64,000 nt of DNA from Membranipora membranacea (taxonomy: Eukaryota; Bryozoa; Gymnolaemata; Cheilostomatida; Membraniporidae), in assembly GCA_914767715.1 (NCBI GenBank), contig OU612069.1, positions 5,704,001 to 5,768,000 of the forward strand. Reading direction: 5' to 3'. Positions within the stretch are counted from its first letter, which is position 1. Every line of letters begins with the position of its first letter. The position numbers and the translations under genes were made by a program. This document shows, one piece after another, positions 11,001 to 25,425 of this stretch. Below the pieces are notes generated by a model that saw only the letters and a program-made list of their open reading frames with translations, searched no databases and had not been told where the DNA came from.

Positions 11001-12590
11001 CTGAAAATCAATTTTACAATAGACCGAAATTGTATTTGGTAAAGATCAAGATGGAGAGCACATTCAACATGGCCTTTGTTTGCCCTTAAAATCTCTTCGG
11101 TCAATCTAGGACCTGACCCATAACCCAATTTAAATCAACAGACTGACTGTGTCGTACAATTAATATGGCTGTCTAATAGTGAGATCGGTCGATCCTCCGA
11201 TACTGGGCGTCGACCTGTAATAAAATCGCTGTGTATAGTCACAGCTTCATTGCTGAGAAGAACATACAGAGTTTAACAAACCAGCTAGCCATGTACTTGT
11301 GATTAAGAGGTCGGATTTGCGTTTGAAATTGGCTTATTTTTATAGGAAAAACAAAATTGAGTCCACTGACTGCCAGTGAGTTTTCTTGCAAGCGACCAAC
11401 ATGGTGTCACATGAACAATTTCCCGAAAAATAGCAATATTTACTGAAATTTCATGCTTAAGGTAGAGCCACGTGGGTCAGCATATATGTATTGACTTTCT
11501 ATATGCTGTTGGAAAGCTCTCGAGACAAGGAAATGTGAATCCAAATTAAAGTATAGCTGCTTCATTTGACCTTGCGCTATTCACCAAAGCAATGACATTT
11601 TGTGTCAATAGTTCGGGTGATTGAAGCAATATGGTGGTGGTATGGTGGAGATTGATGGCCTGAAACTGCAGTTACAGGCGAATTCGTCTTACTACAAGAT
11701 GAGACAAATCGAGGAATTCTATTGATGAGAAGAATCACAAAATCTCGACTAAAAACACAGTTTTCTACAACCTTTGAAAATTGATGTCTGTTTATAACAT
11801 AGTATAAGTGCTCACACTCTGTCAGAGTAGCCTAAAATGAAACTCAAGGGCAGACTTTCAGCACTTCAACTTTGCCATTACTTAACTAACACCTACATCA
11901 TTAACACACCTATTATGTCAAAATACCAAAGCTGATAATATACATTGAGGGCTGGAAGTGTTTGAATGAGATGCTCGTCAACACACAGGGGTGGCTTCAC
12001 GTTGTGGGGCCGGCCATGAGGAGGTTGCACTAGAGAACGCCTCAAAATAGCGCTTGACTCAAGGTTTCTAGCTGAAGAACTGTGTATAGAGCAGTGGTAT
12101 GTGGACTGCTGTATGTATGTTGTATGTATGAATGAGAATACAACGTAAACAGCAGTCATACAGGTCAAGTCAAAGACCTCATGCTGCATAAGAGTGTTAA
12201 TACCATGACCATGGAAAGAAAACTCCTGAAAACATCTATAGAGAATAAAATTGCATTTATCAAAAAATTTGCAGAATAGTAAAAACGTTGAACCTATGAT
12301 TGCAAAACTGAATTGAGCTCGGCATCCAAGCGACCACAATACTCTAATCGCTTAAAAAGTGTTTAACCCATATGATATTTCTATGCCAAAACTGGAAAGA
12401 CATCTCATACATACACTTAATAATATACTATTCTAAAAAACCTTTTATACAACAGAGATCTGATTTTTCCATGTTTTTCTTTCTTGTCAGTATTAACAAC
12501 GTATTTCGTGACAAATTTTTGTCTATGATAGTAATAAATCCATCCATCCATCCATATAATAAGAGTAATATATAATAACATTTTGTCATC
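8042..12590. other. Intergenic, no recognisable gene
   Basis: I see no open frame with family resemblance on either strand. The longest frames (10665-11042 plus, 11893-12339 minus) have compositions typical of AT-rich noncoding DNA. The only structured element noticed is the hairpin at 9678-9749. Regulatory sequence for the neighbouring gene cannot be judged by eye. Confidence 0.6.
9678..9749. repeat. Hairpin, 26 bp arms
   Basis: Arms 9678-9703 and 9724-9749 are complementary with two or three mismatches (core GGCTGGTAGTAGCATT), with a loop of about 20 nt. It may be a small fold-back transposon remnant; a structured RNA is possible but nothing else supports it. Confidence 0.6.
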
Positions 12591-15265
12591 TTACACGCCG
12601 GGAACCTCAGGTTGAGACAGAACGTCACACAATTTATCAGTGATTGTCTTTACTTCTGCCATAGCCCCATTTCCTTTATCTCCACAGGCTAACAGTTTGG
12701 ATACAGTAGGTATCTCAGTGTACCCCCAACTTATAAGAGTGTCTATATGAGGTTTTGTTATCGGGTGTTCCAGCATACGAGTGTTCATAGCTGCAGCAAA
12801 CAGGAGAGGCTTGTTAATATCCCACGCTCTAACTGTACAAGTCTATAAACACAAAAATTAAATTTAGTTAAAAAAACATAAAACTGTGATTTCACATCGA
12901 CCAGAAAGTAGGCTATAGATTAAATATTGGAGCCTCAAAATCGCAGTCAGTTGTGCAAGCATTTTCGAAGATACAGGATCGCTCGTCAAGATGGAGATAG
13001 GTTTCCTGCTGACCATAAAAGACTAGAGAAACTTCATATCAATGATACTTGAAAGTATATGCAAGGATATACAAATTCAGATCTAGCCATGTTGCATATC
13101 ATAGCAAAGAGCATGCTGTGCTTAATGCTTGTCACGGGAACAAGATGCTAAAACACACCATGTCAAGAGCTCCAGTGACCCATACTGATGCTTTCCGATG
13201 GATTTACAAAACAACTTCTTGACTGCACAAAATGAAATAGAAGATTATTAGTGCCATATCACTCGGGCATTTGGGACATTTGGAAGTCTTGGGAAAGTTT
13301 TGTCCCGAAATTTCCTAGCACCTGAGATATGAATAATCACCATGATGAATCGTGAGTAATGTGCTATGCATTAAAGCGTGGACAATTTCAAAAACTACCA
13401 ACATTTCCTAAAATTTTGAGACAGTCCTTAGATACATACATATAGTGTGGAATCTGGTTTTGAATTTACTTTGGTCATTCTAAAGAACTTTAAATTGTGA
13501 CGTATCATATATTACATCATAAGACTACCCGACAGGCAGAAAGGTTGCCATTGAATCATTGATTTTTCTAATGGAAAAATATTACCTCCATTATTCATAG
13601 GGTATTCCTCTACCGTAATCCCTGACCTATAGATAGAGCGATTTATAAGTGAAGGCGGCTGTAAGAGAGTAGCATATAGACGCGACTATCATTTGAAGCA
13701 TTTTTATATTTAGCTTGGATTAAAACCTCTTGTAACCACCGAAGCTGAATAGCTCAGTGGTAAAGTGTGCGACTGTACAAAATTCAAATTTTTCAACAAT
13801 CGGCATATCATATCTCTCTCACAGTCTTTCAAAATAAATAAAACATGCCAAGAACCTCATACACCACTCAGCAGAAACTGGAAGTATTGAGAACAGTTGA
13901 AAAGAATAACAACCTTGACAAGACTGCAAGGGAATAGAACATTAATAGACGCTTAATTCAAAGATGGAGAGCTTCCAAACATCAACTACTGATATGATTC
14001 ACTTATAAGACACGGTGACTTATAGCTGTGGGGTGTCTTTTAGCTGTGGTGTGTCTTATAGCTGTGGGGTGTCTTTTAGCTGTGGGGTGTCTTATAGCTG
14101 TGGGGTGTCTTATAGCTGTGGGGTGTCTTATAACTGGAGCATTTTTATTTTTTCTGAGGGGGGTGATTCACTTACAAGTCCGGTGACATATAGGTGAGGG
14201 ATTACAGTATAAACAAATCCTCAAAGCCACAGAAGTTAAAACTTACAAATTTTATAATTTTCGCACAGTCACTTAATACAACTTTCTAAATGTTTTTACC
14301 CTGTGAGTTATCAGGGCGGGGGAGGGGGGGAGACTGTAGGGATATCTGGGGGAGACTGTGGGGATATCAGCGGGTGGGGGGATCGAGACTGGGGGTTTTA
14401 GAAAGTTTCACTCACCAGTAGATTGTCACAGAGGCCATTAGCTATCTTTGCTAGAGTGTTAGCGCTCAGGGGAGCGATCAACATTACATCCGCCCATTTA
14501 CCGAGCTCTATGTGCAGAACGTCATCACCAAGTTTACTCCAGGCCTGCAACAAATATAAATATCAGTATCTGTGGGGTCGAATATCTACTTTTATTAATA
14601 TGTGAAATGTTAGGTCTTCAACAATTGTAGTATGGAGCCTGGGTGCTAAGTTGACGTGCAAGAATCTCTAGCTGACTGTATCAATTCAGTCACAACTCTG
14701 TGATCTATATACAGACAACTAATTGCGATTATTAAACTGCAAAGATCATAGCCTTGGAAAGGGTTACATAAAAATAAATTTAGAGAGAACATAGATCAAG
14801 TTTGATCCATTTTTCCAGTGTTAGAATAGCCCCCCCCCCCCCACTGGCACATGTGATCTCAGTGTTGCACAACAGCATATTTTACCAAGGAGACATCTAT
14901 AGAGATGAAAACATAAAAAAATCTGCTGTCACCTGGACTTGAACCACGGCTACGCCAATGTTCTTTGATGCTATCCGCTCGGCCGGGTGGTATTTCCATG
15001 GCTTGAGTCCTGAAAAAAATGTCAGGTCGATCCTTTGAACTGAATTGATACTCACGGCCCATTCATCAGCGTCTGTGTAATACTGTACAGCCTCGGTGCA
15101 TTCTCTGACTGCTGTGAAGTGCTGAGCTGACTCCGTAAGAATAACTTTGATGGAGGCATTTTCCAACCAACTCTTGATTGAGGCAACAAGAGGTTCAAGT
15201 TTTACTGAGGCAACGCTTCCACTACACCCAATCAAGACATTCTTACTCTTAGATGTGGTAGCCAT
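12591..15265 (-). CDS. PPCDC: Phosphopantothenoylcysteine decarboxylase (PPCDC), three exons
   Basis: This enzyme decarboxylates 4'-phosphopantothenoylcysteine to 4'-phosphopantetheine with FMN, the third step of coenzyme A synthesis, in the cytosol. Exons on the minus strand are 15265-15056, 14544-14416 and 12842-12591, all phase 0 with GT/AG borders, giving 196 residues (human about 204). The flavoprotein fold is clear: N-terminal VLIGCSGSVASVKL, DADEWA at the first junction, VLHIELGKWADVMLIAPLSANT with the catalytic-type His at 81, AAAMNTRMLEHP with the active-site Asn at 133, and ACGDKGNGAMAE with the substrate-clamp Cys at 166. The family motif PXMNXXMW is altered here to AXMNXXML. No stops or shifts were found. 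The start is the only upstream ATG that keeps the conserved N-terminus. It runs divergently from the Smad gene. Confidence 0.95.
13845..13997 (+). pseudogene. Helix-turn-helix fragment of a pogo/CENP-B-like transposase
   Basis: Lying antisense in PPCDC intron 2, a 51-codon frame starts MPRTSYTTQQKLEVLRTVEK and continues LDKTARE, an in-frame TAG, then NINRRLIQRWRASKHQLL before a TGA. Its layout matches the N-terminal psq/CENP-B type DNA-binding helix-turn-helix of pogo-like transposases (KLEVL..VEK...LDKTAREL.INRR.IQRWR). Only this domain remains. No catalytic DDE region or terminal repeats were found nearby. It could instead be a domesticated fragment, but the stop argues against expression. 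Confidence 0.55.
14018..14135. repeat. Minisatellite, 18-19 bp unit
   Basis: Six to seven copies of a unit like TAGCTGTGGGGTGTCTTA lie head to tail in PPCDC intron 2. A G-rich tract of related look follows around 14310-14400. Confidence 0.85.
14925..15010 (-). repeat. tRNA-like (SINE-type) remnant in PPCDC intron 1
   Basis: On the minus strand GGCCGAGCGGATAGC resembles a tRNA D-arm/A box, and GTGGTTCAAGTCC about 30 nt later resembles a T-arm/B box. The acceptor ends pair only partly and no normal anticodon arm forms, so it is not an intact tRNA gene. The B-box segment resembles the copies at 50206-50268 and 54395-54480, suggesting a dispersed tRNA-derived SINE. Confidence 0.45.
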
Positions 15266-18200
15266 TTCTGTATCTTGTTTTCTTCAATAGGCTGGAATAG
15301 AAAAACAATTTTTTGTTAAAAAGAAGCAAAGGGGACACAACTGCTGGCCAACACCTAGCTCTGCAATAAATAAATATTAATCAAATTTTCCTGTTTTCTG
15401 GTTGATCCCATTTTACTGGTCAGCTACGGGCTGTTCGAATGAGGCAACTCCGAACGCAGGCAAAACGGAGAATACATGATCAAGCTATCATGGCGTGAAA
15501 TAGATATGTACATTTGTAAGGGATTTTTCATAGATTCAAAACACCACTTATCTTAAAACGAGTTAAAACAATGGCTACCCTAATGTGGAATTTATTATAA
15601 TGATAAATGCATATGTTGACACTTCAAGGCTATATAAAACCCATACAATGTAAATCGGTTATATCATACATATTTTTACGTTGGGTAGAATGATAAAATT
15701 AAATACTACCCAAAAGACCGATGCAAAAACGTGGGAAGCATGTCATCACCTCATGAGCATCAATGCCCATATACAAGAACAGAGCCGCAAACTTGGCATC
15801 CTTACTGAAGCCAGGCAATCTCATTACTTCATAGTAAGCAAAACTAGTTATATCACCAGTGCAGTGGTGGCCACTTCTTTCAACGACTTGATGATTATCC
15901 GATTTAAATTGAATTAATTCTGAAATTCATGACTTACTTACAGTATACACAAACTTGACAACTCCTAAATTCATGTACAAAGTGAATGTATGACATATAT
16001 GCACCCTCCTGGCCTGTCTTGACAAGCTTAGTTCGAACAAAGCTTGTCAAGACAGCCTTACACCCTCCCTGATGACAGCAACATCAAGACTTCAGACCTA
16101 GAATAGCCCTAAGGAGGGACTCAGGAGTCCTTGATTGAATGTAGCCTACTCACTGCAACACTAACTATTGATAGAAATACTATACATAAACATCTGGCAA
16201 ATACGTTAGATATATCCGTATACAAGCAGATCGATCATCTGCAAGACAGTTACCCATAACTCATGTCATACAAATTCCGAATAGAACAAATTCTCACTTA
16301 CATGTACATCTGTGAAGTCTGGACAGTACGAAAAATAGAAAATTTGTTACAACAACAACAACAGTTACCATGCTGTATCCGGTGTAGACTGAGACTCTAT
16401 TCAATTCATAAGATATATGCTGTCTGGCTTTTGAAACCCCCACACTCTAGTTGATTACATGGTCCACTGGCGCCAGACTGTCTGGCCCCTAATTTGTATC
16501 ACTACTCTGAAATTAAAACACTTTTACTTTGTTCACTTCACAAGATTTGTTGATAAAATACAAATTTCGGAGTTGAAATTGAGGATTCTTATTCCTAAAA
16601 TGTATTAAGATTTGATTCATTATTTATAATTGGTAATCTGGGAAGGTGAAAAGAGCATATATAGGTTTGCGCATCAATATCCTGGGCAAATCACTAAAGT
16701 GCAATGAGATGAAGTGATTCACTCATTTTGCCAAATTTATCAACCCAAAAAAACAGTGAATGTGCTGCATAATAGACTGTAGTGACTGACAATAGCAAAT
16801 GAAATCCAATTGTGACTCAGTGTTGAAGGTCACACTCTTGTGATTGGTGTAACAGATTGAGATTGCTCAAAAAGTGTTTGGTAAGTCATAAAAGTTGCTT
16901 GCTGAATTTTTTTTTATTTCATTTCTTTATTTTTATATATTTCAGTAAATTCACAATTATTGTTGTTTGTTGATCACTCATGGTGTGGCGGTGGTGGATT
17001 GCATTGATGTTGATCCAGTGGCTGTGTTTATTGAATGGAATCCAGTCATGTATACATTATAATTATCATTATAACTTGGTTTGTTTGTTTCACATTGGCC
17101 TGAATCATTTTTTTATTCATAAATTTTGTAAATACTAAATGGGACTAACCTAACTCTAAGACTAAGTTAGTTAAAGTTAGTGTAGTCGTTCTGTTCTGAG
17201 ATAGTCAGCTGACAACAGAGTAGTAGTGTAATACTTACTCCATTTGCCTGAGTCTTACTAGACCTAGTAAAGTGAGGACAATAATAATTTACATGAATGA
17301 CACTGTGACCGTCTGTCTGATCACCAGGAACCCTGTTTGTGTACGAGTTAAAAAAAGGAACAAACGGTACTTGGTACTTGCCGGCATGATCACCGCTTCA
17401 TAGATTTGAATGCTCAGGTAATGTGGCACTCTGTTTGTATGTAATCCGTTCCAAGTTCAGGATACCGGTTTCACCACCATGGTGAGAGTCAGGGTTCGCA
17501 AGCCAGTGGGACAGAGTAGTTCGGCCTGTGGTACCTGTACCTACTCTGTAGGCTTCTACAAAGAATTTAGAGGCTCCCAAGCAATTCAATGCCAGATGGT
17601 CTAGGTTGCTACTGACCAACAGTCACTTGATGCCCCGACCTTCTGGCCCCACCGGTCACACATCTGGATTATGACATTAATAAATCATTTATCATATTTC
17701 CAATAGTGTCAGTGACATTTGAAGTGGCCTACATGAGTCATCAATCTTATGGAAGAAGCACACTCTACCCTTTTGTCTGTCAGATTTTGCTAACATTGTT
17801 CAGCGTGTAATTTGAAAGTTAATGATCAGTTAGAGCTTGCAGACTGTCTGCAGCATTATTAATGGTTACTGTTGGTCGGTTGGAGACATGCTTGTATTTA
17901 AGGTATGCAACATACAGTCAGGGTGTATGCAGTTTCCTGGTTCCGTGCTGTCTGGATCTGATGATCAATCAGACCCTATATCACTGTATTAATGTAGTGA
18001 TTATGAACAGCAGTTCTCAAACGCATTTCATTTAAGCATTTCATTTGGCGCTGCGCAAGATAATGCCCTGAATTTATGTCCTATGTGCACTGTTGAGCAC
18101 TTTGGATACAAATTGTACCCAATTAAAGAACTACAGTGCTTTCTTCCAAGCTTGGGTACTCTACACTTTTTGGTGAGAGACTGTTGGGGGTACTAGGTGT

Positions 18201-20142
18201 TGTCCCACATACAACCCCCAACATGCATCTTGAGCACAAAAGCTATCCACACTGATACTCATTAGTGGCACTTAATGATGTTTCATTAGTGATTCTGTGA
18301 TCTATTTGAGCTAGTTTTTGGGAGTTTTTTTTAGAGATTGTAGCTCATGATTTCATTGTTTGACTCTTCGTTCATTGTTGATTGCTCAGGGTGGTGGCAG
18401 GGTATTCCACCCTAAACTGTTCTTTGACCACAATTTCATCCTCAATGTCTGTCTGATTTTCATATCTGCACAGCTGGACTATTGTTTTAATATCTTTATC
18501 TTGACTGTCAGGGTTTGGTTATTGCCACCAGGTCTTGCCCTGTGTTTATGAGTTGACCTTGCCCTTTGTGAGCTCGCTTCAGTTTAAGACTAGGCCGCTG
18601 TCACATTTAGACAGGCTTACATAATGTCACGGCATACTCTTGATGCTCTGAGATGAGCACCTAGAAAAAGTTTGTCGGCCTGGAATGATTTAATTTCCTC
18701 TCGGCATCGTGTGAGGTTTGTCGCTCAAAATCACCTGAAGACGTGATTAGGGAATTACTCAATGGGCTGCAGGAATTTCATTTCCTCGCAAAGCATGGCT
18801 TTTGTTTTGACGGCTGAGCGTTTTGTGTTGGCTTGAGGCTAGACACTACACCTGGGACCTTAATACTTCCAGATTTAGCTGCCAGTAGCTGCCAAGAATA
18901 AGACCAGTGTGTGTGACCTGATCTGAAAGTGATCTAGACATGTTTTATGGATAGTGTTGGTTTGCCACAAGTCTGGTTATTGCGGTGATCAACTAATTGG
19001 CCCACTTTCTTCTTGTTCCTGTTGTTGAGAAAAGGCAATGTTCTGCTGGAACTTCATAGGACTTCTTGGTTTCATGGAGATCTAGCTGCCCTTAGCATCT
19101 TGATTTTTTGTTGTTTCTCTATGACTGCACTTCGCTGAGTTTGTGCACATCACCTTGCTTCCTTTGTACAGGAGCTCATTATAAGCTTTTTATTTGATAA
19201 CCATCTCACATTATAATCCCTTACTTCAATGGCTTTGTCATAAAGAGTTTTAACTTTGGCTGCAGGCTATCACTCATTCTTTTTAGCTCGGTGCAAAACG
19301 ATAAATTTACACCATTAGCCAACTATGTCACTGTTTGGTGCAATAAAAAGCTTCAGTTTACAAATGGATTTTAGAGTTGGAAGTATTTCAACGCTATTTG
19401 ATGCTGTCCTCTTTGGCATTCTGCAAATAGTCCGATGTGTTCTGTAAAGGGATTCTGTGTAGCTAGTTTAGTTTAGTCTAGTTGATTGTCCTGACAGATA
19501 TGAGTATTGACAGATTATTCTTGCAGGCTTTTAAATTTGTCATTTTTTGCCTTTTTAATCTGATATGCCAAGGATTGGTGGACTGCAGCTGTTTGTGATT
19601 CACCATTAACTGAGTTGCAGGATCAGTAAGCTCTTCTATTGTTGACAGCTCTGTTGAATAGGGAGGGGGAAGACCATCCATTGACCACGCACAAGTCAGC
19701 TAGGCCCTTCCAGATCTTGCAGCATTGATAATCATGAGCTGCGGTTCGTGGTGTGGATGATGGTGATTACTACCGTATCACCCCTATAGCTTGTTTGAGG
19801 AGGACACATTATCATCTAAAAGAATATATAAATCTTTTGGCGGAAAAGTTCTGTGTTGACTGTAAACAAAGTTGGAACATTTAATACTATTAAGACTTAC
19901 AGTTGTAATTTCATTTTCTCACTGCACAAACCACAGAACAACAGTCCCAGGAAATCATCACCCTCTTGGTCTTTCAATTAGACAAGACCGCTCCCAAATC
20001 GTTTACTCAGAATGCGGATAGTTCCATAAATGAGTGAACGATGTTTGAACGAGACCCTAGCAGCTATCACTCACTCATTGCGTGAGCAATCTGACTGCAA
20101 CTATGGCTTTTTTTAATTTAAAGACCCCTGGTAATATGATTT
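15266..20142. other. Intergenic between PPCDC and Smad
   Basis: No coding region is supportable. The segment 17398-17619 has a 73-codon minus-strand frame (SSNLDHLALNCLGASKF...) that I do not recognise and would not call a gene. A short hairpin lies at 16014-16055. Around 19975-20085 a stretch resembles 36079-36175 (shared TTTACTCAGAATGC and GACGAGACC-like blocks), an old dispersed repeat. Confidence 0.6.
16014..16055. repeat. Near-perfect 42 bp palindrome
   Basis: Two 20 bp arms (left CTGTCTTGACAAGCTT..., one mismatch) are separated by CG. The core TCTTGACAAGCTT is the same as the inner ends of the large fold-back at 34162-34555, so both probably descend from one transposon family. Confidence 0.8.
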
Positions 20143-20279
20143 AGGCTGTGACTACACACGTCGTATTTTCCATCGGGCACTTTCAGTACGATCAGTGGCA
20201 CTTTCAGTACGATAAGGATTGGGCAGCTAATTTCATGTTTCCTAATGCTATGGAAAATAGGGCATGTGTAGCCAGACTT
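20143..20279. mobile_element. MITE-like element just upstream of Smad exon 1
   Basis: The ends are imperfect inverted repeats: GGCTGTGACTACACA...TATTTTCCAT at left and ATGGAAAATAG..TGTGTAGCC at right. The interior has a 20 bp direct duplication (GCACTTTCAGTACGAT). At about 137 bp it is MITE-sized. It ends about 107 bp before the Smad start codon, so it lies in the proximal promoter or 5' UTR. Confidence 0.6.
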
Positions 20280-20352
20280 TTAAGCTAGGCTGGTAGTATA
20301 AAACTTATTTTCGTTTCTCCAACAGGCTGAGGTTATAAGGTCAGAGTTTTGA

Positions 20353-20541
<189 letters not shown>

Positions 20542-21194
20542 TGAGGAAGTATATCTAGTCACAGAGTTATATAGTAGACTATATTCTATTTCTAATATAT
20601 TCTGTCTAGTCTATTATATAAACTCAAATAAAAAATGGACGTGAGTTTATATAATAGAGTGTAATAATAATTCTATGTGTTTGATAGATGGACGTTGTAA
20701 TCGTTTGAACGTTAGATAATCCCATTGCTTTAGTTATCAGCGCTGTTGCAAGGTCACACCCTGGCTATGAAATTTTTTGCAAGAAGGCTTATAATGTTGA
20801 ATCTATGCTACGTCAAATTTCAGTATGCCCGTTTTATTTTGGGAGTTATCTCCATACCACGTAGCTAGTTCAGTGGCTAGGTCCTACATTATGCCATGCT
20901 ATTTTGGCCCAGGCGGAGAGCTTGTACCCCTTCTTTAGAATATGAGTTGGGAGGTGAGCTGAATGGTTAACAGGCTGTTGTTCAATGCAATGAATTATTG
21001 TTTCAGAATGTTTATGTGGGTGCATTGACCCCTTTAAGACTAGATGGAGCGGGTCTAGTCGGTCTAGCCCGTCTTGTAGACGAATTCGTGTCATGGCCTA
21101 CCCTGACCAGTAGCTATTTCTTGATCCGTGTAGATGGTGTGGTGGTACCAATATCTACACAACACCATTAATTATGTAATCCTTAAGCCCACAT

Positions 21195-21725
<531 letters not shown>

Positions 21726-22132
21726 TAAAAAGTGGCAATATGTTTTTTTTATGATTAGGAATAGTCATTTTCCTCCATAGACATAATATGTTTATGTTTT
21801 CCTCATACTCTCTGTGAAAGTTGCACTAGATGTCTATGATGAGGAAATGTGTGTCTACTGGAACTTGCTGGGGATAATCACTGTTTATGAAAAGAAAATT
21901 CATGCCACATGCGAAGCATCTTTTCAAGTTTGCTTCTTTATATTTGAAATAAACAAGACTTTCTGCCGCTGCCCAACATGTGGAAAATACTTACTGTGTG
22001 TAGATTCTTGGGATTCAGCAGCTTTTCTGAGCATGATTATTATGGTGAATTATCTCTGTATTGAAATGCCATCCTATTTTGTTGATTGGAAGTTCTGGTA
22101 GGAGCATCAATGTATATTGCTAGATCAAGCTT

Positions 22133-22183
22133 GATCAAATTTGCCTGCATTTGGAGTTTCCCCCTATGCAGGCAAATTTGATC
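22133..22183. repeat. Perfect 17 bp hairpin in Smad intron 2
   Basis: GATCAAATTTGCCTGCA at 22133-22149 is exactly complementary to 22167-22183, with a 17 nt loop. Imperfect pairing extends a few more bases outward. Probably a small transposon remnant. Confidence 0.8.
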
Positions 22184-22265
22184 GAAGTTGATGTTGTGTA
22201 TTGCAGCTGGGTGTCTCATTAAAAAGACTTACAACATGCCAACAAGACTTGTCATTTGTATATTA

Positions 22266-22935
<670 letters not shown>

Positions 22936-23133
22936 AAACTCCTGTTCGATTTCAAATTGAAGGGTGTAACCAGGAAGTGGTCCTTGATGTCGCAACGGGG
23001 ATATAATTTACCAGCTTAATTCAACCAAAACTTCTGATAAATTCCAAATTGGAGGTTAGAGTGTCCAAGAAGTTAAAGACTTTGAGTGTCCAGGTAGTGG
23101 TCCTTGGTGTCTCAATAACGATGTCAGTGTACT

Positions 23134-23352
23134 CACACATTGACATTGAGACTACACTATTTACATGTCAATTTCTGATCATTATAGTCACTTTAATATT
23201 AGTACCTAACGTGTACCCACCCCTATTTGTTAAAATTGAACACGGGCCTTTACACCAAATTTCTCGTGATGGTACTCCTACTAAATGATTTACTTCACCA
23301 TCTATCGATCAGAGATATACATACACTTCTAGTATATCACGTCATCAGTGTA
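23134..23352 (+). mobile_element. MITE family A, copy 1 (Smad intron 3)
   Basis: A member of a dispersed repeat of about 215 bp with inverted-repeat ends (CACACTGAT... and ...ATCAGTGTG; subterminal TATCTCTGATC/GATCAGAGATATACAT) and a conserved interior (GTACCCACCCCTA, CACACCGAATTCC). No coding capacity. Confidence 0.85.
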
Positions 23353-25065
23353 GTCTTCTCGGCTTAATTCCGAACTCTTGTAAAATTAACACGAGAGGGT
23401 GCAGAGCCCAGGCATACCAAGCCAAACATGAGTGAAAAATTCACAGGTCTGAATGGAGCAACCTGTCCAAGAAATTGTCAAATTGAATCGATAGCTTGTT
23501 TCAAGCATGTTTAGCACTGCAGTGGTAGTTTTTCATTGACATATTAAAACCGTCATGAATAAGTTAAAAATTCATTCAATTTGGATTACCTCAACATATG
23601 GGACCCTGTTGAATCATGACTTGCTCAACTCACAAAAATGCTGTTTGTGTTTATATGATGTATACATGTATAGGCCTATATACAACATGTATGTAGACAT
23701 GAGATGCATACAATGTGTATCCATTTAAAATGCAGTATTTGTCTTCAGTGTGTATATACATGTAAATATATATATATACATATGAGTCAGCAATTGAGGT
23801 TACCTCCGCTGTCGTAGGATGACTGGTTTGTGTGCTTTTAAACTAAAGGGTCCTGACAGTCAATTGATCAGTACAAAAAAAAATCTGGCAAATATATACT
23901 GTCAGGGCAAGGAGTTAAAGTCTGTAACTCCTTGGGCAGGGAAAATTTACATATCTATGGGGAGTTTACAAAAAAAAAGTTTTTTCGTTTAGGGAACCAT
24001 GTTTCCTCCCGCTGTTACAGGATGACTGATTGATGTGTACTTTTAAAATTTGTGTTAGTCAACAGTGCAATACGGATCTCCTTACTAGCTAGTGGCAGTT
24101 TAACAAAACAAAATTCCAACCGTTTGGTTTTTTTTCTGATCAGGAAGTATATGACTATTTGTTGTTACTTTTCGCTGTCAGGCCGGGCCTGTTTTTGAGA
24201 TAAACATGGTGCTATGACAAATCAACAAATCAACAGAAAATGTTGGAATATGAATTTTGTTTCGTTAATAATACACCACCTTACCTCCGTTTTACCTCCC
24301 CTTGGGCCGTGCCAGTGGCGGAGTCAATAATCTTGAGTTTTTGAAGAGTCTAAATCCAATTTTCCACCTGTTTGTCTAAGCTATAACAAATTAATCAGGG
24401 ATTCTACAGTTGGCAACGAGGTGGTGGCATAAATGCGTTAAATATCAGTCTATACCTGTCAAATATTTTTGAATAAATGGCACATAAAATTAAATGTCAA
24501 ACTTATGGATTAAGTCTGGTATCCTGTGTTTAATTGGTCACAGATGAAGACAGCCTCCACTTGAGAAAAATACCAAACTTTGCTGGTACTGACAGAAATA
24601 ATTAAATGTTAAATTCGCAGACTGTTATGCTCCTATGCTCACGCCATACAGCCAGTGGGTATTTCATGTGATTTCCTGGAATGTCTCACAAATTCAGTTA
24701 TTTCTTGGAAGATTGACCAATTTGAGTTGCATATCCCTGTATTGACTGAACCATATCCTCGATTTGCAATTTGCCAAAGCAAAATTTTGATGTTCTACAT
24801 TTTATCATGTTGGGACTTGTTAACATAGACCATATAATATCCTATTTGGATGTCGTAGAAGATTGCCGCAAAAATAAAGAATTTTGGGGTGAATTAACGT
24901 CAGCTAGCCTCAATTTTCACTAGCTATGGTTGGAGTTTATAATACTATGTAAGATAGCCATAAATTTCGCTATTTCAAGCCTCTGAAATGGCTAACCTCC
25001 TGCATTTTTATTGTTTTCTTATCTAACATTATATCCTATACATTATTCTTATAATTTATTGTATA

Positions 25066-25212
25066 TTGTGGTTTTACCGCTGGTGTTGTTTTATATTGTA
25101 GTTTTACCGCCAGTGTTGTTTATTGTAGTTTTGTCGCCGGTGTAGTTGTATATTATTGTAGCTTTACGGCAGGTGTTGATTATTTTTGTAGTTTTACCGC
25201 CGGTGTTGGTGC
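25066..25212 (+). repeat. Tandem copies of the exon 4 splice-acceptor region
   Basis: A unit of about 30-45 bp like TTGTAGTTTTACCGCCGGTGTTG is present five times. The last copy is the true intron 3/exon 4 junction (AG at 25190-25191, exon coding LPPV). Earlier copies keep, in part, the TTGTAG acceptor and the first exon codons, so several decoy or alternative 3' splice sites stand in a row. Confidence 0.8.
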
Positions 25213-25425
25213 CTCGTTACTCAGAGTATCCAGCTAACCCACCACCACACTCACTACTACCATACCAACAGGTGCAGGAGCCATCTATGCCTCATAATGT
25301 CAGCTATCCACACGGCTTCCCACAGAGTCCAGCTACTGCTAACAGTCCAGGTCCGGCCAGCCCCAACAGTCAATACTCAAACTTACCAGGTATGTGGAAC
25401 TTCACTATATCAGCCTTTAACTAAA

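Noticed and set aside
10665-11042. 125-codon reading frame
   Set aside because: AT-rich composition with many Ile/Ser/Tyr, no motif, no splice or neighbour support.
14859-15265. PPCDC reading straight through its first intron
   Set aside because: The open frame beyond 15056 loses family similarity, while GT/AG splicing to 14544 restores it exactly.
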